NCBI GenBank assembly: GCA_031278315.1
Contig: JAITKS010000040.1
Location: 1 to 9,925, forward strand
Length of the DNA: 9,925 bases
From: Planctomycetaceae bacterium
Lineage (GTDB): Bacteria; Planctomycetota; Planctomycetia; Pirellulales; Thermoguttaceae
Reading direction: 5' to 3'
Position numbers and translations under genes: made by a program. Position 1 is the stretch's first letter, and each line of letters begins with the position of its first letter. The notes beneath the pieces were generated by a model, which was not told the origin of the DNA, did no database searches, and saw nothing but the letters and a program-made list of their open reading frames with translations. Of the stretch, positions 1-6,288 are shown piece after piece.

Positions 1-957
1 GCTCGCATAAACAGGCTGCAAGAATATTTCAAGATCATTACGTTTTTTGATCAAGTCGATCAAAAATGTTGGTGTACCGGTATCGAACCAATAATTCTTA
101 AATTCTCGGCTTCTGAACAGCAGCAACGTACTGAACGGATTATAAACAAATGTTTTTCCATCCCACGAATAACCGTTGTACCATTGACGAATATCATCTA
201 ACAACTCTTCCCGACTCTTGGACAATTTCTCTGCCATAACGGGTAAATATTCTGAAAAATTATTTTCCAATTCTTCTTGCGTTATACCGCAGAGAGCTGA
301 ATACTCTTCATCCAACGTAATATCTGTCACATTATTCAATGCAGAAAAAATTGATAAACCCGAAAATTTGGATATGCCGGTCAAGAATATGAATTTGATA
401 TATCCATCTGCGCCTTTCATTACTTTATAAATATCGTGAAGAGCTTTTTGCATCGCTTTTATTTCTTCGCTCGGCTTGCCAATAACGTCAAGCATCGGTA
501 CATCGTACTCGTCGATTAAAATAACAACCTTTTCTCCAGTTTTACGATACAGTTCCTCAATCAATTCTCCAAAACAATCGGAGGCATACTCCGAAAGAAG
601 AGAAATATCATTATTCCTAGCTATTACTTTCAACCGTAAAGATAAACTCCGTTCAATTTCTTCGGTTGTATCATGTTTTATTAACGTCCAATCTATTCTG
701 ATTACGGGATATTTTTTGTTCCAATCCCATTTGTCATAGACATAAAGTCCTTCAAATAATTCTTTACGACCTTGAAACAATGCGTCAAGCGTACTCAATG
801 TCAACGATTTTCCAAAACGGCGAGGACGCGAAAGAAAATAAACTTTTCCTGTTGTAACAATTCGGTGAATATACTCCGTTTTGTCAACATACAAGTAATT
901 CTCTTCGCGGATTTCGTCGAAGGTTTGGATTCCAATTGGTAATTTTTTCATATTCAT
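1..957 (-). CDS. AAA-ATPase-like / DUF1703 family protein, N-terminal 319 residues (truncated by left window edge)
   Basis: The minus-strand frame is open from an ATG at 957 to position 1 with no stop, so the C-terminus lies outside the window. The start MNMKKLPIG is followed by the family's FDEIREENYLYVDKT segment. A P-loop variant, RPRRFGKS, sits at residues 44-51, and a Walker B strand, VVILIDEYD, at residues 144-152. A sensor-like FLTGISKFS segment and a WYNGY motif near residues 259-263 follow. These are hallmarks of the AAA-ATPase-like domain that usually precedes a C-terminal PD-(D/E)XK nuclease-like domain in proteins of about 500-580 residues; that second half is not visible here. 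Such genes are often multicopy in anaerobic and gut bacteria, and their cellular role is unsettled. No Shine-Dalgarno sequence precedes the ATG. MKK at residue 3 is an alternative start. The gene diverges from the reductase gene at 1382. Family assignment is confident; function is not. Confidence 0.9.
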   Translation of the reverse strand, partial: MNMKKLPIGIQTFDEIREENYLYVDKTEYIHRIVTTGKVYFLSRPRRFGKSLTLSTLDALFQGRKELFEGLYVYDKWDWNKKYPVIRIDWTLIKHDTTEEIERSLSLRLKVIARNNDISLLSEYASDCFGELIEELYRKTGEKVVILIDEYDVPMLDVIGKPSEEIKAMQKALHDIYKVMKGADGYIKFIFLTGISKFSGLSIFSALNNVTDITLDEEYSALCGITQEELENNFSEYLPVMAEKLSKSREELLDDIRQWYNGYSWDGKTFVYNPFSTLLLFRSREFKNYWFDTGTPTFLIDLIKKRNDLEIFLQPVYAS

Positions 958-1381
958 GTTTTATTGATTTTATTTTAAGAGAGTGTCTAATATTCATTTT
1001 ATTCACGGATGGAGTGTAATTTTCATCACGATTTTAAGTTTTCTTTGAACGCATTATTTTTACCTTATTTTCCGAACAAAACAACCTCTCCGCAGTAATG
1101 AATTTTCTCAAAGTTTGAGTTTCTTATTCGTTTATTTTTTTGACGAATACGCATTGCACTATGAGTTTCGGCGGTGTAAAGTTGTAAGAGTTTGTTTCTC
1201 GATAAGTAAGTAAGCAGGCGGCTCGAACCGAAAATTAAAGAGAGAGCAGTTGTGTTATAATTCTGTTACCTGTTTAATGTGAATATAAATTTAACCTACA
1301 AAAATTCTACTGATGTATTATTAAAAAATATAGTTACGAATTACGAATTACGAATTACAAATTTCATAATAATTTTAGAAG
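958..1381. other. Intergenic region between divergent genes
   Basis: This 424-bp stretch separates two divergently read genes and must hold promoters for both, but I cannot place either convincingly. The plus strand has a TATAAT at 1256-1261 without a good -35 box. A 7-bp inverted repeat, TATTCGT/ACGAATA (1125-1131 and 1143-1149, loop 11), could form a weak hairpin. The right end carries the heptamer repeat at 1334-1361. I see no convincing ORF, tRNA or known riboswitch. Confidence 0.5.
1334..1361. repeat. Tandem heptamer TTACGAA, three perfect copies plus one degenerate
   Basis: TTACGAA occurs at 1334-1340, 1341-1347 and 1348-1354, followed by the variant TTACAAA at 1355-1361. The array ends 20 bp before the ATG of the reductase gene, so it probably lies in its leader. 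It resembles the short heptameric tandem repeats known between genes in some cyanobacteria, but that link is by analogy only. Confidence 0.9.
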
Positions 1382-3058
1382 ATGACACCAACTCAAAAAA
1401 TTTTGATTATTGGCGGTGTTGCGGGCGGTGCTTCAGCTGCAACACGGCTTCGGCGACTTTCAGAATCCGCAGAAATTATCATATTTGAACGCGGTGAATT
1501 TATTTCATTTGCAAATTGCGGACTTCCGTATTATATCGGCGGCGAAATTACTGAAAAATCGGCACTGATATTGCAATCACCATTGTCTTTTAAGGCACGT
1601 TACAATATTGATGTTCGTATTCAACATGAAATAATTTCTATTGACCGCAGCTCGAAAACGGTCTTGGTTAAAAATTATCAAACCGGCGAAATTTACTCTG
1701 AAAACTATGATAAATTAATTCTTTCGCCCGGTGCAAAACCGATTTGTCCTGATGAATTTCAATCTGATCGTATTTTTACAATTAGGAATATTCCTGATAC
1801 TTATCGAATCAAATTATTTCTTGATACAAAAAAGCCGCAACATGCAGTTGTTGCCGGCGGAGGTTTTATCGGTCTTGAGATGACGGAAAATCTACAGCGT
1901 GCGGGGGTGAATGTTACAATTGTTGAATGCGGGAATCATGTATTGTCAACTTTCGATTATGATGTTGCTTGCAATGTCGATAGTTATATTGAATCAAAGG
2001 GTGTTCAACTGTTTTTAAATCACGAGATAAAATCAATTATTGAGCAAGACGGTAGAATTATTGTAACGTTTAATCAAGGCGGTAAAATCATTACCGATAT
2101 GATAATTTTTGCCGTCGGAGTTCGACCGGATACATCTTTTGTGCAAAATGCCGGAATTGCTGCGAATTCACACGGTGCGATTATTGTTACAGAAACAATG
2201 CAAACATCTGACCCCGATATTTATGCAATCGGTGACGCTGTATCTGCCGTTAATTTCGTTACAGAAAATTCTGATTATATTCCGCTTGCCGGTCCTGCCG
2301 GCAAGCAAGGGAGAATTGCTGCCGATCAGATATGTAATATTGATTCGCAATATTCAGGCTCGCAAGGTTCGGCAATTTTGCGTATCTTTGATATGACTAT
2401 TGCATCGACTGGAATCAGTGAATTTAACGCAAAAAATAGCGGATTAAATTACGAAAAAATTTTTCTATGGTCATCGAATCATGCTGACTATTATCCTCGT
2501 GCGGCTAATATGTTAATCAAGGTCGTGTTTGAACGTGAAACGGGAAAGTTACTAGGTACTCAAATTGTTGGTTATGACGGAGTCGATAAACGATGTGACG
2601 TAATTGCAACGGCAATTCGTGCAAAAATGACTGCTTGTGATCTTGCAAAGCTCGATTTATGTTATGCTCCGCCGTATTCGTCTGTTAAAGATCCTGTAAA
2701 TATGGCGGGATTTGTTATTGACAATGTTATAACGGGCAAGATGAAAATTTTTCACTGGCACGATGTTAAAGAGTTACAGGAATCGGATAATACCGTGTTG
2801 TTAGATGTTCGTACTTTAGCTGAATATAATAGAGGTCATATTGAAGGTTTTATCAATATTCCGGTTGACGAGTTGAGAAATCGAATTGATGAATTGGATA
2901 AATCGAAAAAAATTTATGTTACGTGTCAGGTAGGAATACGCGGTTACATAGCGGTAAGAATTTTAATGCAAAACGGGTTCGACGCTTATAATTTAAGCGG
3001 AGGCTATCGGTTATGGAGTTCTATTTTTGTAACAAAAATTCAATCTTACAAAAGATAA
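1382..3058 (+). CDS. CoA-disulfide reductase with C-terminal rhodanese domain (CoADR-RHD type)
   Basis: The 558-residue flavoprotein starts with a Rossmann FAD motif, IIGGVAGGASAA (residues 9-20). The redox Cys46 lies in SFANCGLPYY, the single-cysteine active site typical of CoA-disulfide reductases. An NAD(P)H-binding Rossmann motif, AGGGFIG, occupies residues 158-164, and the second FAD motif, DIYAIGDA, starts at 279. The dimerisation domain keeps the YYP (370-372) and YAPPYS (428-433) tyrosines conserved in the family. A rhodanese domain fills about residues 460-550, with LDVRTLAEYNRGHIEG and a catalytic Cys515 in the loop CQVGIRG. The length and domain order match characterised fusions that reduce CoA disulfide, CoA persulfide or polysulfide with NAD(P)H in the cytoplasm. 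The preferred substrate cannot be read from the sequence. It is the only plus-strand gene here. No clear Shine-Dalgarno sequence precedes the ATG. Its last 13 bp overlap the end of the convergent permease gene. Confidence 0.93.
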   Translation: MTPTQKILIIGGVAGGASAATRLRRLSESAEIIIFERGEFISFANCGLPYYIGGEITEKSALILQSPLSFKARYNIDVRIQHEIISIDRSSKTVLVKNYQTGEIYSENYDKLILSPGAKPICPDEFQSDRIFTIRNIPDTYRIKLFLDTKKPQHAVVAGGGFIGLEMTENLQRAGVNVTIVECGNHVLSTFDYDVACNVDSYIESKGVQLFLNHEIKSIIEQDGRIIVTFNQGGKIITDMIIFAVGVRPDTSFVQNAGIAANSHGAIIVTETMQTSDPDIYAIGDAVSAVNFVTENSDYIPLAGPAGKQGRIAADQICNIDSQYSGSQGSAILRIFDMTIASTGISEFNAKNSGLNYEKIFLWSSNHADYYPRAANMLIKVVFERETGKLLGTQIVGYDGVDKRCDVIATAIRAKMTACDLAKLDLCYAPPYSSVKDPVNMAGFVIDNVITGKMKIFHWHDVKELQESDNTVLLDVRTLAEYNRGHIEGFINIPVDELRNRIDELDKSKKIYVTCQVGIRGYIAVRILMQNGFDAYNLSGGYRLWSSIFVTKIQSYKR

Positions 3059-4065
3059 AATCCTAATGTGATCCAAATTGGTAATGTGATAATTGAAAAA
3101 ATAGTGTTACTCATAATTGTATCCATTGCTGTTTTTTCGCAGCCGTTGTAATGTTTTGCCAGCACAACTGTTAATACCGCAGAATTCATCGCGCTATAAA
3201 TAATAAGAATTCGTTTTATTTCAATTGTACATGGTAACCGGATCATCAATAAGAGAATTATAATCGGCATGATTACTAAACGAATCAAAATCGACCAAAT
3301 TGCAATTCGCCATGTTTTATGTAATCTCAGTTTAATATTATCTAGTACAAATAACTTTGAAATTGTAATTCCGATAACGATCAAAGACATTGGAACTGCT
3401 GCCGTGCCGAGTAAATGAATCGTACCGCATTGAGCGTCAACGATGAAATCAAATAGATGAAAAATCGATTTCAATGTATCTGGTACAATTGAACTATGTC
3501 CAATCATATTTGTTGGAACAGCAATTAGAATAGCAAAAATCGGCATGTTCAATAATTTTCTTAACGATTTTTTGTCAAAGCGGCCATTCAGACAAAATAT
3601 TACGAGTGTCCAAATCGAAAATTCTGATCCGACGTATAGCAAAAATAAGACGCCCATTGTTCTGCTGTCATTTGGAAATAATATTGCAGCTAGCGGTACG
3701 GGAATAAATCCATAATTTAAAATGCCGACACACGCCGCAAATGTACGACGCGACCGATACGACGATAAACCTGTTATAGAAGAGCGGAAACTAGTTGTAA
3801 CAAGAAGTCCCAAACCAATTCCAATTGTAGTCAATAAAAAACCAATAAACGGCGGTAACCAAATATTTTGAGGATCAGAAAAAGCATCTGTATGAATTAT
3901 TCGATCAAATATCAGACACGGAATTAAAATATTAATTGTTATCCGCATCAAACCGTTATCAACGCCGTCAGCAATAAAACCCGACTTGCCGATAATTACC
4001 GCAAGTACAATTATCGCAAACACTGACAACGCCATTGTCAGTGAAGTCAAAAATATAGTAATCAC
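3046..4065 (-). CDS. AEC (auxin efflux carrier) family permease
   Basis: This 339-residue, very hydrophobic protein shows about ten membrane segments in two sets of five, as in AEC transporters. The N-terminal set includes LMRITINILIPCLIFDRI, the family's helix with the conserved N..IPCLIF pattern, and NYGFIPVPLAAILF. The second half includes GTAAVPMSLIVIGITISKL, matching the conserved G.A..P.sL...G motif. The family exports or imports organic acids or small organic molecules, and the substrate here is unknown. The listed start is GTG at 4065. An ATG at 4035 (residue 11) would still leave the first membrane segment nearly intact, so the start is uncertain. Neither start has a Shine-Dalgarno sequence. 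The gene begins 27 bp after the queF stop on the same strand, so cotranscription is likely. The 3' end overlaps the convergent reductase gene by 13 bp. Confidence 0.85.
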   Translation of the reverse strand: MITIFLTSLTMALSVFAIIVLAVIIGKSGFIADGVDNGLMRITINILIPCLIFDRIIHTDAFSDPQNIWLPPFIGFLLTTIGIGLGLLVTTSFRSSITGLSSYRSRRTFAACVGILNYGFIPVPLAAILFPNDSRTMGVLFLLYVGSEFSIWTLVIFCLNGRFDKKSLRKLLNMPIFAILIAVPTNMIGHSSIVPDTLKSIFHLFDFIVDAQCGTIHLLGTAAVPMSLIVIGITISKLFVLDNIKLRLHKTWRIAIWSILIRLVIMPIIILLLMIRLPCTIEIKRILIIYSAMNSAVLTVVLAKHYNGCEKTAMDTIMSNTIFSIITLPIWITLGFYLL

Positions 4066-4092
4066 AATAGAATAATTGTGTAGATTGTTAAA

Positions 4093-4464
4093 TTATTTTT
4101 GTTGACGATCTTGATACGGATACTTATACGGATACTCAACCGTAACCGATGTTGTAATTCCGCCGCGGGGTGTAAACGCAGCAACAATTTTTATCCAGCG
4201 AGGCGAAAGAACGAGAACCATATCATCTAAAATCCGGTTCGTTAAATTTTCATAAAAGACGCCTTCATTGCGAAACTTCTGCAAATATAATTTCAGACTT
4301 TTCAACTCCACGCATAATTTATCGGGTGTGTATTGAAATGAAATCGTTCCGAAATCCGGTTGACCTGTTTTCGGACAAACAGATGTAAATTCCGGGCAAA
4401 CTATTTCGATCAAATAGTCCCGTTCAGGATACGAATTATTAAATGTTTCAAGAATAGAACGCAT
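4093..4464 (-). CDS. queF: NADPH-dependent 7-cyano-7-deazaguanine (preQ0) reductase, short QueF
   Basis: QueF reduces the nitrile of preQ0 to preQ1 in the cytoplasm, a late step before preQ1 enters tRNA for queuosine. The 123-residue protein carries the catalytic segment EFTSVCPKTGQPDF, with Cys30 forming the thioimide and Asp37 seven residues later, as in Bacillus subtilis (Cys55/Asp62). The QueF motif ELKSLKLY lies at 53-60, and Glu72 matches the substrate-binding Glu97 of B. subtilis. The conserved FTPRGGI is near the C-terminus. It is a single T-fold-type module, shorter than the 165-residue B. subtilis enzyme because both ends are trimmed. The residue before Glu72 is Tyr71, where B. subtilis has His96. 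The start is well bounded: no other ATG, GTG or TTG lies before the in-frame stop at 4495-4497. The C-terminus contains a duplicated YPY encoded by a 12-bp tandem repeat. The permease gene follows after 27 bp. Confidence 0.95.
   Translation of the reverse strand: MRSILETFNNSYPERDYLIEIVCPEFTSVCPKTGQPDFGTISFQYTPDKLCVELKSLKLYLQKFRNEGVFYENLTNRILDDMVLVLSPRWIKIVAAFTPRGGITTSVTVEYPYKYPYQDRQQK
4112..4135. repeat. 12-bp tandem duplication inside the queF 3' end
   Basis: TGATACGGATAC (4112-4123) is followed directly by TTATACGGATAC (4124-4135), with one mismatch. Being a multiple of three, it keeps frame and encodes the YPYKYPY tail of QueF. Confidence 0.8.
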
Positions 4465-4552
4465 AAAAATATTATCTATCGGCTTTAATGCCGTCTAATT
4501 GTAATTGTGAAATTGGAGGTAATGACTATATTTTGATGAATCGTTTAGTTCA

Positions 4553-4577
4553 GAAAAATAAGGTTGAAAATAAGGTT
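4553..4577. repeat. Imperfect 12-13 bp tandem duplication downstream of fliN
   Basis: GAAAAATAAGGTT (4553-4565) is followed directly by GAAAATAAGGTT (4566-4577), differing by one A. It lies in the non-coding gap between the FliN and QueF genes and overlaps the left end of the dispersed repeat at 4568-4619. Confidence 0.8.
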
Positions 4578-4619
4578 AGTTTTAAAATTCATAACTCCAA
4601 AAAATTGAAAAAAAAATTC
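4568..4619 (+). repeat. Dispersed AT-rich repeat, copy A
   Basis: This 52-bp segment matches the reverse complement of 9838-9891. A 21-bp core is identical (4575-4595 here, 9864-9884 there). Across the rest there are two substitutions (4574 and 4596) and small length differences in A and T runs. The core is bounded by GTTA and TAAC, a short inverted repeat. It lies between the stop of the FliN gene and the start of queF. A dispersed intergenic repeat family is the simplest reading. Confidence 0.8.
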
Positions 4620-4650
4620 CGCTGATTTATTACGTTTTTAGTTATTTGAG

Positions 4651-5739
4651 TTATTCCATTGGAATTGCACCGGCAAGTAATTCAGCGACTCTTACGCAAA
4701 AATTTTCATTCATAACTAGCACTTCGCCGCGTGCGAGTAAGCGTCCATTAACATAAATATCGACGGGATCGCCTGCTGTTTTGTCAAGCGGAACTACTGA
4801 TCCTTTTCGTAATTTCAAAACATCTTCAAGATACATATCAGTGCGGCCGAGTTCAATTTTTACATTTAGCTCAACTTCACTAATTTGATCGAGCGTTGCT
4901 TGTTCAGCACTAGGAACCGTACCGCCGAACTCTGGAAATTGAAATTCAATGACTTCATTTGGAATCAAACGTTCCGATGCAATTGATTGTATAGATTTTT
5001 CCGCCCGTTCTAATAAATAATTCAAATCGCCATTAGGCAAACCGTCTTCTTCGTCACCGATATCTGACATAGTGGAAGCAAAACTTCCTCCGCTATTATT
5101 TTCTCCTAGATTATCGTTACCGTTATTATTTCCAATTCCGCTTCCTAAACCGCTAGCACTTCCGCCGTAAGCTGATTTCGATACAGGTATAGAAGGTTGA
5201 GTTGGATCATACGGTGTCGATGGAACAAATGTCGGTTCAGATTGAACGGCAGAAGCTTTCGATGACGTATTACTTCCAAAGAGAACATCAAGAGCAGCTT
5301 GATCAATTGGACCTGCTGTCGGTACAGAATCGCTGCTGCTGCCGGCGGTATTGTTGAATAACGCATCAAGATCACTTTGCTCAAGGGGACCGCTAGCGGA
5401 AGCTTTCGATGGAGTTGGCGTTGAACTCGCCGAGCTATTATTCGCTCCGCCTAATAACGCATCAAGATCACTTTGACTAATCGTACTATCAGGCGGAGAC
5501 GGCGAACTATTTGAAGCTGCTGGTTTCGTACCGCTGCCAAACAACGCATCAAGTTCACTCTGACTAATTGTACCATCTCCCGACGCTGCTCCCGACGTGT
5601 TTTGTGATCCCGAACCGCTTGGAGTTCCGTCATTTCCGGTATTTCCGGCGTTTCCGGTATTGCCTGTATTTCCAGCGTTTCCGCCTCCGCCGAGCAAACG
5701 TTCTATATCACTTTGATCTAATACTCCATCGTCACTCAT
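4651..5739 (-). CDS. fliN: FliN-type flagellar motor switch protein with repeated FliM-like N-terminal motifs
   Basis: The 362-residue protein ends in a SpoA (FliN/FliM C-terminal) domain at about residues 283-357, with VELNVKIELGRTDMYLEDVL, the GDPVDIYVNGRLLARGEV turn and RVAELL near the end. That domain builds the cytoplasmic C-ring of the flagellar motor. Most FliN proteins are about 80-150 residues. Here some 280 residues precede the domain, rich in Gly, Ser, Asn, Thr and Pro and so probably disordered. They include a GNA/GNT tripeptide run at 20-36 and five short motifs of the form (I/L)xQSxLDALFG at 6-16, 57-67, 86-96, 118-128 and 144-154. The motif resembles the N-terminal peptide of FliM and FliY that binds phosphorylated CheY; that role here is inferred. 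Residues around 235-270 form a charged, probably helical segment (LNYLLERAEKSIQSIASE). No other flagellar gene is in the window. An AAGG stands 11 bp before the ATG. Domain call is firm; the symbol is by domain. Confidence 0.88.
   Translation of the reverse strand: MSDDGVLDQSDIERLLGGGGNAGNTGNTGNAGNTGNDGTPSGSGSQNTSGAASGDGTISQSELDALFGSGTKPAASNSSPSPPDSTISQSDLDALLGGANNSSASSTPTPSKASASGPLEQSDLDALFNNTAGSSSDSVPTAGPIDQAALDVLFGSNTSSKASAVQSEPTFVPSTPYDPTQPSIPVSKSAYGGSASGLGSGIGNNNGNDNLGENNSGGSFASTMSDIGDEEDGLPNGDLNYLLERAEKSIQSIASERLIPNEVIEFQFPEFGGTVPSAEQATLDQISEVELNVKIELGRTDMYLEDVLKLRKGSVVPLDKTAGDPVDIYVNGRLLARGEVLVMNENFCVRVAELLAGAIPME
5278..5724 (-). repeat. Five dispersed copies of a Q-S-x-L-D-A-L-F motif within the FliN N-terminus
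   Basis: Copies lie at 5692-5724 (VLDQSDIERLL), 5539-5571 (TISQSELDALF), 5452-5484 (TISQSDLDALL), 5356-5388 (PLEQSDLDALF) and 5278-5310 (PIDQAALDVLF). The conserved aligned position recurs after 51, 29, 32 and 26 residues, and the linkers are low-complexity. Gln and two hydrophobic positions are kept in every copy. Copies 2 and 3 are almost identical in protein and DNA, which suggests recent duplication. Confidence 0.9.
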
Positions 5740-5747
5740 AATTCCGA

Positions 5748-5754
5748 TTACCTT
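5748..5754 (-). promoter_or_regulatory. Possible Shine-Dalgarno site for the FliN gene
   Basis: The minus strand reads AAGGTAA here, with AAGG ending 11 bp before the ATG at 5739. It overlaps a TATAAT at 5755-5760. It is the only purine-rich ribosome-site candidate before any gene start in the window, and the spacing is longer than ideal. Confidence 0.35.
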
Positions 5755-5773
5755 ATTATATTTTTACTATTCA

Positions 5774-5877
5774 TAATTCACCGATATATTAAAAAATTAT
5801 CACCCAATTAAAATGTAAGTTGTTTAAAAACAGTTTAAGTTAATTTGCAAACGCATATATATTGTATCGGTGAATTA
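5774..5877. repeat. 104-bp element with perfect 13-bp terminal inverted repeats
   Basis: TAATTCACCGATA at 5774-5786 is matched by its exact reverse complement TATCGGTGAATTA at 5865-5877, with 78 bp of AT-rich sequence between. The outermost bases are TA on both sides, so a TA target duplication with 12-bp termini (AATTCACCGATA) is also possible, as in MITEs of Tc1/mariner or IS630 type. No ORF lies inside. It sits 34 bp upstream of the FliN start, so a regulatory role is an alternative. Confidence 0.6.
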
Positions 5878-6109
5878 AAATAGTTTTTAAGACAATTATT
5901 AAAAATTAACGGTTGGGAAAATAAGTTAAATTGTAATATTAAATTGAATTATTTAATTGAAAATTCAAAATTAAAATTGCATAAAACGAATATATCTTTG
6001 TAAACAAGTTGAATATAAAATTTATTAGAGTAAGTTAATTTCATTTACACAAGACAGTTTTTTTTGTGTATTCCGATTTATCCGTATATTCTATCATCTA
6101 AAAATAAAA

Positions 6110-6141
6110 AACGAGTTTTTAGTACAACGAGTTTTTAGTAC
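6110..6141. repeat. Perfect 16-bp tandem duplication
   Basis: AACGAGTTTTTAGTAC occurs at 6110-6125 and again directly at 6126-6141, without mismatch. It is non-coding. Confidence 0.95.
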
Positions 6142-6185
6142 GATTTGTAACAGTTCATTTGTCGTTCTCTATAATAAAACTCAAT

Positions 6186-6203
6186 TTGTATGGATTGTAT
6201 GGA
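6186..6203. repeat. Perfect 9-bp tandem duplication
   Basis: TTGTATGGA occurs at 6186-6194 and again directly at 6195-6203, in non-coding sequence 45 bp from the 16-bp duplication. Confidence 0.9.
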
Positions 6204-6262
6204 GAAGTTTAATAATTTTACGAATTCGGGTCAACATCAAAAAAAGATATTTAAGGATATAA

Positions 6263-6288
6263 TTTTATTGAATCATTTTATTGAATCA
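6263..6288. repeat. Perfect 13-bp tandem duplication spanning the glycosyltransferase stop codon
   Basis: TTTTATTGAATCA occurs at 6263-6275 and again at 6276-6288. On the minus strand the upstream copy encodes the last residues (DSIK), and the downstream copy begins with the TGA stop at 6275-6273. The stop codon is therefore contributed by the duplicated unit read in a shifted frame. Confidence 0.95.

Larger units (their letters stand above)
5740..6272. other. 533-bp non-coding, repeat-rich region
   Basis: No convincing gene is present. The left part, just before the FliN gene, holds a 104-bp element bounded by 13-bp inverted repeats. The right part holds three perfect tandem duplications of 16, 9 and 13 bp. 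A TATAAT at 6170-6175 with a TTGTAA at 6145-6150 (19-bp gap) looks promoter-like on the plus strand. It precedes only a 33-codon ORF (6190-6291) that I do not accept as a gene. Base composition is very AT-rich compared with the flanking genes. Confidence 0.6.

Noticed and set aside
218..739. Plus-strand ORFs of 70 and 87 codons at the left end
   Set aside because: They lie opposite the AAA-ATPase-like gene, whose minus-strand frame is continuous and carries recognisable motifs. The plus-strand frames are shadows.
1219..1230. CGGCTCGAACCG resembles a tRNA T-loop on the minus strand
   Set aside because: The flanking bases do not form a 5-bp T-stem, and no acceptor, D or anticodon arms can be built around it.
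3024..3038. TTTTTGTAACAAAAA as a terminator for the permease gene
   Set aside because: The 6-bp stem is nearly all A-T, lies in the reductase coding sequence and is not followed by a clear U-tract on the minus strand.
4465..4650. Possible preQ1 riboswitch upstream of queF
   Set aside because: The leader shows only a short CGGC/GCCG hairpin (4480-4493). I find neither the C-rich loop nor the A-rich tail expected of preQ1-I aptamers.
5145..5633. Two overlapping minus-strand ORFs of 79 and 60 codons inside fliN
   Set aside because: They come from the low-complexity repeat DNA read out of frame and show no recognisable protein features.
6048..6070. ACACAA...TTGTGT hairpin in the non-coding region
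   Set aside because: The stem is only 6 bp with a long T-rich loop. No gene ends here on either strand, so it is not supported as a terminator.
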